Assembly: GCF_023856365.1 (NCBI RefSeq)
Contig: NC_064554.1
Coordinates: 2,409,001-2,473,000 of the forward strand
Direction of reading: 5' to 3'
From: Brienomyrus brachyistius
Lineage: Eukaryota > Chordata > Actinopteri > Osteoglossiformes > Mormyridae
DNA length: 64,000 nucleotides
Shown here: one piece after another, positions 36,001-59,500 of the stretch
Layout: the number at the start of each line of letters is the position of its first letter
Numbering within the stretch: the stretch's first letter is position 1
Position numbers and translations under genes: made by a program
The notes under the pieces: generated by a model
Databases searched by the model: none
Seen by the model: the letters and a program-made list of their open reading frames with translations, nothing else
What the model was told of the DNA's origin: nothing

Positions 36001-39000
36001 AAACTACTGTCATTCATGTCCTGAAATTATTAAACCTGCCAGGATTTTTCTCCACCTAAAAACAGGTTCAATTTCGGCTAGAATCACTGCTGCCATCTAA
36101 ACACACAGAAATCATAAAAGGCTCAAGCATCTTATTCTGCTGTCGACCAGCTTCATTTCTCTCAGTATTAGCTGAAATCTATGTCATACTCTGCTTACTT
36201 GTCTCTGGTGCTACAGTTTCATGATAAGAATTGTTTCGCTCACATGATCGTTCTCCTTCCTCCTGGCCACAGAATTTCAACTTGTTGTCATGGTGCATCA
36301 CTTCTGATGACGGGGGCAACATGTGGAGTTAGCAGGATAAATAAAAATATATATATATAATTAGTGTACAGTTTCTCCCCTCCCCCCCCCAGGCAGTTGA
36401 AAGTATAACTAATTAAGAAAACATGTTTTGCACGGGTGTGTTCTTCATACCCAGTGTGTGTCTTTTGCTGGTTCCCATCGAGTCCCACTGTCCGAAAGTG
36501 GAGTGATTGTCTATTAGTTGTCCTGTACTGTGACGAGAGCTTGTAGTCCGGGGGGCCCGTTTTACCTCTCCCCCTCCCCACCTAAGGAGCAACACTATAT
36601 AGTAACAGGTTCATACAGCATTACATACAATTTGACACCAATTAAGCCAAGTCATCACATAATCAAATTGCCGGGTTGGCAAAAAGCAAAAAATTTCACA
36701 TCACATTTTTAATGTGTTCTGTCCAAACAAATGGGTTTTATCCAGTTCAAAAAGCAGAGTCAGCCCATCCCAGGAGTAACTGGGGTTAAGTGCTTTGCTC
36801 AAGGGCCCAACAGTGAAATCACTCAACTAACTATGGGATTTGAACCAGTGACCTTCCGATCATAAGCCTCCTAACCCACCGAGCCACTCCAAGACATTTT
36901 TTCATAAGCTACTTAATTAGCAAATCTTTAAATTTACAGCTTATAAAGCAGAACACCATGCAGAAACATACGGTTAGAATGCTTCCCACGAATGGGACTC
37001 AAACCTATAACCTCATTCCAAAGAGATGGTGAAAGCAAGGCTGGGTTACCAGGCGAAAGCTGGGTCTGGGGAGCAATAGGGTGAAAGGTGTATGGCCCTC
37101 CACAGACAGTCCATCCAGCACTGCCTCAAGTACGCCGAGTCTGCCGCCTGCATCCAGGGAACAAGCACTGTCACACCTGGTCACTCAGCCACACAAGGGC
37201 TGCTCAGAGCAAACAACCTCACCTTTTCTTCAGAGCAACTCTCAGTACAGATACAGCAGAATCTTCAACTTTATTCTGGCCAATAGGCATCCAAACAACA
37301 TAATCATTCGTTAGAAACCGCTGAAACATAACCACAGACGTGCAGGAACTCCTACATAATGCCCATCAACCTTCACTTTGCCACACATGAATGCCCATGC
37401 CCCTTCAAACAATCACTACAGTCAAAAGACGCTGCTCCCAGTTCCTTGTGTGGTATTAAAAAAGCAACAGTAAGAAACAATGAATATCATTCATTAGTGG
37501 AAGAGAGAATATTTCAGAGATGGTCCACATCCTCAAAGCACCTCACAGAGTTTGTGTCAGTCAGCGTCGGTGCTCGGCTGGGGGGGGTCTCACCAGCAGT
37601 TTCTTCTTCCCGTTTTTCAAGCCGATTTCAAAAACATAATGCTTGTTGTCATTCCTGTCTACTTCACGCACAGATTTCACCTGAGGTCAACAAAAAATAA
37701 GACTTTCAGCATGAGCCCATCAGCGTGTTCTCGTGCATGTGTACAAGGCGTACACGAAAAATATCCAATGCTTTCATACATATTTTTAAATATTAATATA
37801 TTAACATGAAATACACTCGTGTCTCCCAGGAATGACGGTTCAGTCATAAAGTCAGCTCCCAATAATCGAGCCTTGACTTTCTTACAGTATATTTGGAAAA
37901 AATAATTTTTTAAAGGGTGACTCACTCCACACAAGTCATACTGGCCCTTGAGATGTATCTAAAAAAACAGAGGAAATAGTTGAGAGTCAGACACTGAATA
38001 GAATATTACATTCAGATCTTCTATTCAAAGTTAACAGTGCTGCAGGTAATTTAGAGACAGAAGGTTTTCAGTTCACTTAGTGAATTTAAGAAACTGCTTT
38101 GGTTTTTGCTGGAACCCTGTCTTGTATAAACACCTGTAAGATGGGTAGATATTTTACATTTTGTCCAACTAGCAACCATCCAACATTCCTTTGCATCCCA
38201 GTTATGAGCAGGGAATCTACTGAAGGAAGTATCTGTACTAGGGATGGGGCCAGTGCGATACACATCTCGACGCATTGCCGGCGATCCCACACGTTAGAGA
38301 CATATGAAACGACTGCCAATATGATACAATATGACCCCTATTGCAAGGCCGTGTGAACCAATGCGATTTTATTTCACAGTAATTGATTCAGCGCGACAGG
38401 ATGCGATGCAAAAGAATGTGATGATATGCAGGTCAACAATGGGCAGATCACTTGACAGCGGTAGAGAACTGGAGATGAGACAGGCAAAATGTTTGAGAGG
38501 GACAATCAATTAAATAGACAGTAAAACTGTCAATAATTTATTGGGCACATTTTTAAATAATAATAGGGTCTCTACTAATAATTACGTGGTAATAAATCGG
38601 ATTTTACCAATTCAAATATGTCAGAAAAGACGCACCCTGTGTTCATTCCAATTGTGTCCAATGCTCACTTTTTTTTAACTGCGGCAATTATATCGTGAAC
38701 TTTTACACACCGACATGAATCTGTGAGTCTTACCATCCCTAATAAGGACAATCTGACGCAATCAGACTCCGATAAAATTACTTACGGAATACTCATTCTT
38801 CTTAGTATAGAAGCTGAGACACATGCTTTCCAGACGAAACCAGTATGTAACCCACTTCAGCTTCTAAAGACAAGGAAAAACTTTTGCGTTAGGGTTTCAA
38901 GGAGGTTTGTCAGCAGCAGATAATTCACATTTGTAGCACAGTAGGGTCAGGGTCCAGTTGGGTTTTTGGGGGCTTTCTGGACAGACGGAGGCGAATAAGG

Positions 39001-39507
39001 AGCAGGAACAGTGGAATGGGAGAAGTCCAGCACAAACTGGAATCTGACTTTGGCAAGAGTCCCATAATTGATCCCTGAGGACAGGAAACCCTGATACAGC
39101 AGGACAGGTTCATGGCCCGAAATCTTTCAGATGTTTTAAAGAAAAACACATGAGGAGGAACCCCCCCGCAAATTTTTTTAACTGAAAGATTTTTTTGTAA
39201 CACTTTACTTGCAGGGGCACAAGTAATGTAGCAGAATGCCCTTACTTAATGTATAAATTAACCACAAACTACATGTTAGATACCATGTTCCCATGTTCAT
39301 TCATCATTAATCAATCATTCATAACGGTTCCAAAATTTCATGCATTAACTATTTGTTCATGACTTGTACTTCAACAGTAACTGAGTTAATAAGTTACTTG
39401 TGTCCCCTCAAGTAAAGTGTCACCATATTAAAAAATTGACTCACCATCTTATCCCTTCTCTTCCTCAGAAAGCCCTCGAACAGCAGCTCGTGACCCCCAG
39501 TCGACAT
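33004..39507 (-). CDS. PH-domain adaptor-like protein with YDTP/YDVP motifs, family not recognised (11 exons)
   Basis: Exons (-): 39507-39445, 38863-38786, 37958-37926, 37680-37594, 37147-37050, 36581-36451, 36303-36199, 35887-35807, 34353-34255, 33624-33568, 33092-33004. All junctions are GT-AG and phases agree end to end, giving 306 residues. Residues about 8-100 form an N-terminal PH domain: EGFLRKRRDKM, KLKWVTYWFRLESMCLSFY, VREVDRNDNKHYVFEI, and a closing helix AYLRQCWMDCLW with the invariant Trp. The tail is disordered with tyrosine motifs YESTY, SNYDTP, AIYDVP, SIYDVP and LYDQV. YDTP and YDVP fit Crk/Nck-type SH2 ligands, so a cytoplasmic, phosphoinositide-recruited signalling adaptor is inferred. 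I see no SH2, SH3 or PTB domain. Exon 6 (36581-36451) is the least certain and an upstream non-coding exon is possible. A 42-bp minisatellite fills the intron after exon 8. Confidence 0.68.
33225..33305. repeat. Inverted repeat with about 27-bp arms
   Basis: GATAACCAATCAGATTGTAT at 33225 pairs with ACAATCTGACTGGTTATC ending at 33305, and the neighbouring GAGGAGG pairs with CCTCCTC. It lies in the last intron of the PH-adaptor gene and looks like the core of a MITE. Confidence 0.65.
34949..35663. repeat. 42-bp minisatellite, about 17 copies, open in several frames
   Basis: Unit GGCATAAGGAGGCGGAGCTG plus 22 more bases, with starts at 34977, 35019 and 35061 giving an exact 42-bp period. Because 42 is a multiple of 3, two frames on each strand stay open for over 190 codons, and copies differ by a few substitutions. 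It lies within an intron of the PH-adaptor gene. Confidence 0.95.
36740..36895. repeat. Dispersed repeat with reverse B-box-like motif
   Basis: Contains GCTTTGCTCAAGGGCCCAAC and GGGATTTGAACCAGTGACC, ending CCACCGAGCCACTCC. The reverse complement of GGATTTGAACC is GGTTCAAATCC, the tRNA B-box consensus. Similar segments lie near 21914, 22587, 57866 and 61017. Confidence 0.5.
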
Positions 39508-39779
39508 TTCCAGAGCAGCCTCCCCGAGCCGTCCGCACTGGATGCTGCTGTGCCCCCGATCCCCGTTTTGAGGTGCGTCACTTCTCCTTTCCCGGCAACG
39601 ACGCCTCCAAACAGTAACTGTTCAGCCTTATCCAGAAGTCTCACTTCCTACATTCAACGCCTTCAGCCACCTGCATCATTCCTTCCAGATAACTTGCTCT
39701 CACCTACAATCACGTTTTTGTGCCATGGAGAACGAGACACATGCAAAGTACGGAAAGAATTGAGAGACTAATTCCGGGC

Positions 39780-40070
39780 TCAAAGTTTCAAAGACCACGG
39801 TATCCAAAAAGAAGGTGAAGCAGGAGACACCGGCAATAACTAAAAACCAGCCAGGTAAAGGGCAGAAGCAACTTTCTAATGATGACCATCAACTTGTCTG
39901 ACAGAGCCTCACAATGAGGATGACCTCAAGTGACCTTGAAAAATAATGGAAAACATTACGTGACATGAAGTGCACTGCTAGGACAGTTCATAACTGGCTC
40001 CGAGAAGCAGGACTGAAGAGCCGTAAGCCCCTTCATTAATGAGAAGCCAGGAAGAGCAAAAGAGTTTGCA
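39780..40070 (+). pseudogene. Tc1/mariner transposase remnant
   Basis: Conceptual frames read RQSLTMRMTSSDLEK and MKCTARTVHNWLREAGLKS, the DNA-binding region of a Tc1-type transposase, with stops between. No catalytic part follows. It is upstream of the PH-adaptor gene and downstream of rhot1. Confidence 0.65.
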
Positions 40071-40140
40071 AAAAATGTGTTTTACATAGGTGTATACCCA
40101 TAGATTAGGTGAAAATTTTGCTGTGGTTTTCCAGAGCAGG

Positions 40141-40142
<2 letters not shown>

Positions 40143-40218
<76 letters not shown>
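40143..40218. repeat. (GT)n(AT)n compound microsatellite
   Basis: About 26 GT units followed directly by about 11 AT units. Confidence 0.95.
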
Positions 40219-40225
<7 letters not shown>

Positions 40226-40626
40226 CGCATACAAACTTAAGGCATAATATCAGGTATATATAGCCGAGCTAACAGAAACCATTAATTAAAATCTGTTTTG
40301 GGAACCGGTGACTGCTGAACCGCCATGTACCCATGAGCTGAAGTTCTCAGCGAGGGAACACTGTTTAGTTCAGGGCAAATTCCGTGTTGCGTTCCCACAG
40401 CCCAGACCGGCGGCATAAATCGGCAAATGATATTCGAGTGAGACTCGGGGACAGGTGCGCAGAATGTGAGCCAAGACTCCCAAACCGAAGTTACACCTGG
40501 GCTACGCAAGGACACACAGCAGGGAAAGGTACATTTGGGAGAGCAGCCATAACTTGTGATGAGTGAAAATGTCCACGTGAAACAAAAAAAAATAAGCAGC
40601 ACAGGATTCATGACAGCACACACTCA

Positions 40627-40632
40627 TTTATT
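40627..40632 (-). terminator. Candidate poly(A) signal of rhot1
   Basis: AATAAA on the minus strand about 900 bases after the rhot1 stop codon. No exon was seen between the stop codon and this signal, so a 0.9-kb 3' UTR is inferred. Confidence 0.5.
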
Positions 40633-41538
40633 GTACTGCTGGAACAATACAAAGTGGTAAAAATGCCCAAAGATTGGTGGGCACACAGTGTGTGGTGGTG
40701 ACTGACATCAAACGCAGAAAAACACCAAACGGAGGCTGGACATCGGCAAACGTGGCGAACGTCCAGCATTAGGGCTATGAGGAAGTCACTCAAAGAACTG
40801 GGGCCGTGCTGGTATGTAACACGGGTGACTGGTTCAGGCCCACAGCTCAGAGCAGTAGTATGGTGATGCCAATACTGTCCCCCCATGGAGGGAGAGAGGA
40901 GGAGTCACAGGCAAGCGGAAAAAGCAAATGTAACGACCACCTGATGTTAAAACCAGACCACAGGCCAGGAAAAATATATACATATTAATACCTGAAACGT
41001 CTCCATACAAGTCAAATAAATAAGGTTAAATTAAAACTGATAACAGTATGTTACTTAAAAATTTAAATAAAAAAGGCCAAAAGAAAAAACATTCTGAATA
41101 TATATATAAAAAATAATAAAAAATACTGACAGGTGACTATGGCTTTGGTTAAACAGTCCCTCATGAGAGCCTCTCTTTGAAAATCAGCCTCCACCTGTCC
41201 TGCTTCCAAATTATACTGCCATTATTCTGTACACTTATATACACTCGCATTCGGCCGACTAAAGTTACACTTCCTGTGCGGGACACAGGAAGGACATGGG
41301 CACCTCACGACAAACATCAAACGGACAAACGGGCTCCATCACACCTCACCCCCCCTCCGGAACAGGGGGCTGCCATGGAAATGCAGCCAGCGCCCAAGGG
41401 CAAAATTCAACAACTATGGCAGAGACCACAGCCGCAGGCAGGTATGTCCCATATGTGTGTGTGTGCGTGTTATAGAGTTACGTATGCATGTTATTTAATT
41501 AAGTAAAAACATCATATAGCAGGGTTGCGTCCGGGCGG

Positions 41539-54188
<12,650 letters not shown>

Positions 54189-55478
54189 TATGTCAGCGGT
54201 TATTTATTAAAGGATTTGTAAAAGTATCTTGATTTCTTGGCACATTAAAGGTGTCACACAGACCCCCGGTCTATCAGGCCCTGCGCTATTCACTTCCAAG
54301 CGCTTATGAAGGGATCGCGCTGTAGGACAAAACGGACATGGTCTCCTCCATTCTTCTGTATTCCTTTAATTGCTTTCTTTCACAGAATGCACACATAAAA
54401 TCACTTGCGATACATACAACTGACGGCTTCTGACTAAACTCTCCCTTGCAGCACGTATAACTGCTAAAGCATGTTAAATTTTACGACATTCTCGTTTCAG
54501 TCTAGGAAACCCCCACCTCCCCTTGCTGACCTTCGACGTACCGGCATCTACGGCTCCCTCGGAAGGACAAACTTGTAAAACCGTAGCATGGGAAACGCGA
54601 ATTATCAAAAAAAAAAACACAGTTGACGTAAAATATTTGCCAAAATTTGATCCATTATTTAAATATCAAGTGCAGAATTAAAGGTGCAGTTTCTATAAAT
54701 GGTGTATTAATTTATTATATGATAGCTGTCTATTCCATTATTAGCGGTCTATTGTCCAATCAGCTTGGCTCAACAGGTAATAATGTTGTTTCACACTTAA
54801 AATGCTGGGCAGTCAAATGCCACCAGCACTCAGTGCAGGGTTGCCAGCTGTCACGCACCTGGCGTAACACTCAGGCATTCAGACTGTCACGCTCACGCAA
54901 GAAATCTTACTGCAAATCTAAAGTATTTCATTATAAAACTAAAATGAGCTAAATCGAAACCGCTGGGGTAGTTTGCAAATCCAACGGACTATTTACAAGG
55001 TAATAAAACTGCTACATACATGTAAATTCGTGTGCATGTGTGTGCAGACTTGTTTAGAATTGAAAATCTCACTCCAGCAAGCTGAGCAAAGTTTGCAACC
55101 ATGCATGCATCCACTTTCCAAACCTGTTTATCCAGCACCAGACACCTACAGTCAATGGGAAGGACACAAGTGAGAAGCCTGTGTGACAGTTACGTTTTCA
55201 CACAGTTGGGGCATCTTTAATGTGTCACAACAAAATCCCAAAAACGATCATTCAATTGATTTTTATATACAAATGTGAGAACGTAAAATTGCAAAGAAAC
55301 AAAAGAGTATAGGGTCTAAACATGGATTAGATACAGTTCAGTCACAATTCATAGTTCTCTGCCAGATGAGCTTTGATGTGGTCAAAAAACAGTATCCATC
55401 CGCCATCTGATAAGACTCCTCACTTCTCTGTTCTGACTACCTTAACAGTATCTCTACCCCCTTCTGGTCTAACTAGGT
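54189..55478. other. Spacer upstream of rhot1; presumed promoter and 5' UTR
   Basis: No coding exon was recognised. The first few hundred bases above the rhot1 start codon should hold its promoter and 5' UTR, but no definite element can be named. A short L2/CR1-like 3' fragment is near 55095-55170 (ATGCATCCACTTTCCAAACC). Confidence 0.4.
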
Positions 55479-55664
55479 CAGGGGTGTCCAATCTTATCCA
55501 CAAAGGGCCAGTGTGTATGCAGGAATAACCTGTAGGTCAGCTGTTCAAACCCTGGTGTGAGGACTCTTCAGCTAATCAGTCCTCTAATTAGTGACATAAT
55601 TAGGAAGTTGCATTGAAAACCCGCATACACACTGGCCCTTTGCAGATAAGATTGGCCACCCCTG
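55479..55664. mobile_element. hAT-like MITE, copy B (186 bp) with 8-bp target-site duplication
   Basis: Terminal inverted repeats CAGGGGTGTCCAATCTTATC and GATAAGATTGGCCACCCCTG enclose the same interior as the copy at 19668-19860. Flanks AACTAGGT and ATCTAGGT match at 7 of 8 positions. It lies between rhot1 and adap2. Confidence 0.85.
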
Positions 55665-55804
55665 ATCTAGGTCTTCATAATTAATTGTCAAAACATAGCA
55701 TATTTGGAAAGCATTAACTTAAGTAGAAAAATATTTATCAGTGTATCAAACTTGCATTTAACTTTGCATAATTATACACAATTATATATAACTAACAAAT
55801 AAAA

Positions 55805-55810
55805 TTTATT
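55805..55810 (-). terminator. Candidate poly(A) signal of adap2
   Basis: AATAAA on the minus strand about 340 bases after the adap2 stop codon, in A/T-rich sequence. Confidence 0.45.
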
Positions 55811-56150
55811 TGACAACAATAAGGGTTACAACATATACATAAAGTCATAAAGGCAGTCAAATGCAGCATGCTATTAAATGATACATTTCAATACAAATGG
55901 CAATCAGTAACCAGTCTGATTTTCCGGGACACCAAGCCACCATAACATCTCTTGAGCATCCCGTTTCAGGATGACTGAAGGCAAGTACATCTGTCCAATA
56001 GGCAGAATCCAAGTCAGGATGGCCGGTGGCAGAAGCCAGAGTGTTTGGACCGAAAGCTGCCGGTCGTTATTCTCCCCCTGCTGGACAGTGCTGTGACAGA
56101 CCGGAAACGTCATTCTCCGGCAAATCAACGCTCTTGCAAGGTGGCGTCAG

Positions 56151-56234
56151 TCATTTCTTCTGTCGCAGGTTGGCTTCAGCTGCAAGAACAGAGCTCAGCA
56201 TCAGTGCTACCAGATGTATTCTTTAGGAGTCATA

Positions 56235-56266
<32 letters not shown>

Positions 56267-56542
56267 GGGGGGGGGGGTCACATAGATCACATTTGGGGAC
56301 CAAAATGTCCCAAAGTATAGTATCCTTACTTTTGGGGACATTTTTCAGGTCCCCATTTGGATAACCTCAATTTTATGAAAATCTGTGAATGCAATCAAAA
56401 ATGTAAAAATGTCATTCTTGTATTTTGTTTGGTTACTTATGGTTAAGGTTAGGGCTGGATAAGGGTTAAGGGCATCGTGACTGGGATTAGGGTTTTTCCC
56501 ACAGAAATGAATGGATGGTCCCCATTTAGATAGGTACACCAA

Positions 56543-56580
<38 letters not shown>

Positions 56581-59500
56581 CTTATGGAGTACTGTCTCTG
56601 GTCACATTTGGTAGAAAGTGTTTTTTTCAAAGGTAGGCCACTGCTTGCACATTTAAGGTGCTTTTCCACTGCACCATGTACTGTACTTTTGGTACATCAA
56701 GGTGTTGGTTTTCCACTGGCATAAAAAATGGTACCAGCAGGGAATGACATCACAGCGTGAGATGGGATACTTGTACTGAATTCTATAAATGGCTATAGTA
56801 TATTATAGGGCTGGGCAATGTTGGATATTAAAAGCAAACATCACGTGTTACGCACATACAATTCTTACATCATAAGGAGCGCGACAGTCAGCTGGGTTGA
56901 GATTCGGCTTTTTCATTCTGTCCAGTCCGATTCACAAGCATTCTAGCATATGTTTAAAAAATCAGTTTAAAGTTTACTGCACTGCTTTCGAATGAGCTCT
57001 GCATGAGTCAATCATAATCATTTTCATCCTCGCTGTTTAAATGATTCCTAGATGTCTTTGTGGGAAATGCATTTATTTTGAAATCCTTTTTTGTGTTATG
57101 AATATCCCAATATTTGTTGCAAATATCAAACAAAATCACATTGAGATATTTGAACTTTTTCCGAATATCACGCAGCCATAGTATATTATATCAAATACTT
57201 TTTTAATTCTTGTCATGTCATCTACCTCTCATTAAAGCTTGGGTCTTAATTTGTCCACACATCCATTATTACTACTGTTTTTTTACTTATCTGCTTTCTT
57301 TGAGTTCGTAACTACGCTTTTTCAGGATAGTAGATGTATTTTGTGATTGCAAGGAAGGATATTTGCATGACTAATAAACAATAAATACATTTGCAGTCCC
57401 ACCCCAGAGTACTGAAAGAGTATTCCCTTCTGCTTTGGTACTTTTGGTACTGGTACTCGGCCAGAAATCAGTGGAAAAGGGAAAGTATCAAATTTTTAGT
57501 ACCAAAAGTACAGTACCTTGTGCAGTAGAAAAGCAACCTTACACTCATTTAGCCGACATTTTTATCCAAAGTGATGTACAGAAAACAAGGTTAAGTCCCT
57601 GGAACATTTGAGCTTAAGGGTCTAACAAACAAACAAAGGGCTAACAGTGAAATAACTGTGGTGACCGTGTAACAATGCATTATGTAATAACTTGACAATG
57701 TAACAAACGGAATGATTCTGATGATAATAATAATAATAATAATATAGGGTAGTGTTTCTGCATATACTACCCTATATGTAATGTAGTCTATAAATTTCTA
57801 ACATATTGTAGAGTTATTACATAATGCGGCATTATTACATAATGCATTGTTATAGACCATTAGATTTGAACCAGCAACCATGTGATCACAGGCACAGAGC
57901 CACACACCGGCCAGAGAGGGGTTCTTACTCGCGTAATCCTGCGGCAGCATGGGCTTGGAGATGATGACCTGCAGCGCCTCCAGCCACTTGCCCTGCTCCC
58001 GCTCGTGCTCACACATGAACACGAACTGCCGGTCCGGTGTTTCCATGGTCACCCCAAACTTCCACCGGTTACCCCGGGTTCTCCTGGGTGCAATTTTTGC
58101 TGCTGAGTAACCGAGGTTCTCGGGGCCTATGAACACAGCCCCCAGCTCCACTGCATCCTTCAAGACAGAGAAACATACCCCCGGAACAATGTCAAGACCA
58201 GTTTTGAACTTTCAGTCGAACTTTCAGTTTGCAAGGACTACAATTGCAACAAGCAGCAAGTTTTTGGATCTTTTCAGAAACCCAAAGTACTTTAAAACAT
58301 TGTTTGCCAACCCGGTGGAACGGCTGGGGGTCGACAAGGACCAGACTGTGCTCTACAGGATTTAAAACATGGAAACAAAACCTGATTTAGGTGCAAATTC
58401 ACATCTAAAGCGTTTATCTACATCTAAGCAAAATCTTTAATCAAACGTCTTTGATCTCACCAGCTTTGTTTTAAAGTAGAGCAGCTTTCTTTCCTGTCCA
58501 TCCAGGATGAACCACCGTTTCCTGAAGGTTTCTCGTTGCTGTCCGACAAAGCAGGTAACACATCTGAGGTCTGCACTCAAACACACGCTGTCACCAGAGC
58601 TCTCCGCTAAGTAAACCACTAATTATATCAGAAGCTGTGAAGCCGACAGCAGATGCCATGGTTTCCAGCACGAGGTCATACAAGGACGCCATTAAGATGA
58701 CATGTGCTGAGGACCGCTTACCATGGGACCTGTCTTTTCCATGTATCCCTCTTTCAAGTAATTCCTAGTTATCCTGGGGCTTAGCTGAGGAATTAGAAAG
58801 AAACGGAAGAAATCAATAAGGAAAAAAAATGAACGGATCAACAGCAAACGCAGAACAGATCGAGACAGAACCGTTCAGGAATCTCAAAATTCCGTGAACT
58901 GCTCATTATACTGAAGCGTATTTCTGCTCGATTAAGGCAGCATTGAAAAGTGAAAAAATAACGTCATGCTCGCACTCCGAGATCCATGCTAGGACAGGAA
59001 GTCTATATAGAGAATTCATTTAAAAAAAACCCATTGACACCACAAGAATTTTCACATTAGCGCACAGCTATTTTTGCGTTGCAGATGTCATATATAAAGC
59101 ACTCTTAGTGAATCTACGATTTTAGCTGATAGGCTCTGGCCCCTGGCTCTTGAGCTCGCGCTTGTAGACCAGGAATCGTGTCTCACCTCACTGTTGTCGG
59201 CCATGGGGAAGGCTGTCTTCAAGTAGGCAAATCGGGCAGCTCGAATGGCATTGAACCAATTTACGATCTCCTGTAAAAGAAAGACGCATTTATCTGGCAC
59301 GCTTTCCATCTCAAGGGTCATACTTCGGAAGATGACTGAAAACAGAACCATCCATGTTCACAGGACAGCGCAGACATACCCATCCCACAACAACTTAAGT
59401 TACCTAGTTATCTTGCATCGGGACACCAAACACGGGAAATACTTCTACTACTAATGTGTAATTAGAGGACTCTCTGTGCATTTCTGCTCACCTGGCCGCG

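Noticed and set aside
40384..40566. 60-codon plus-strand ORF with two cysteines (RCAECEPR)
   Set aside because: No splice partners or family resemblance; it lies just beyond the inferred rhot1 poly(A) site.
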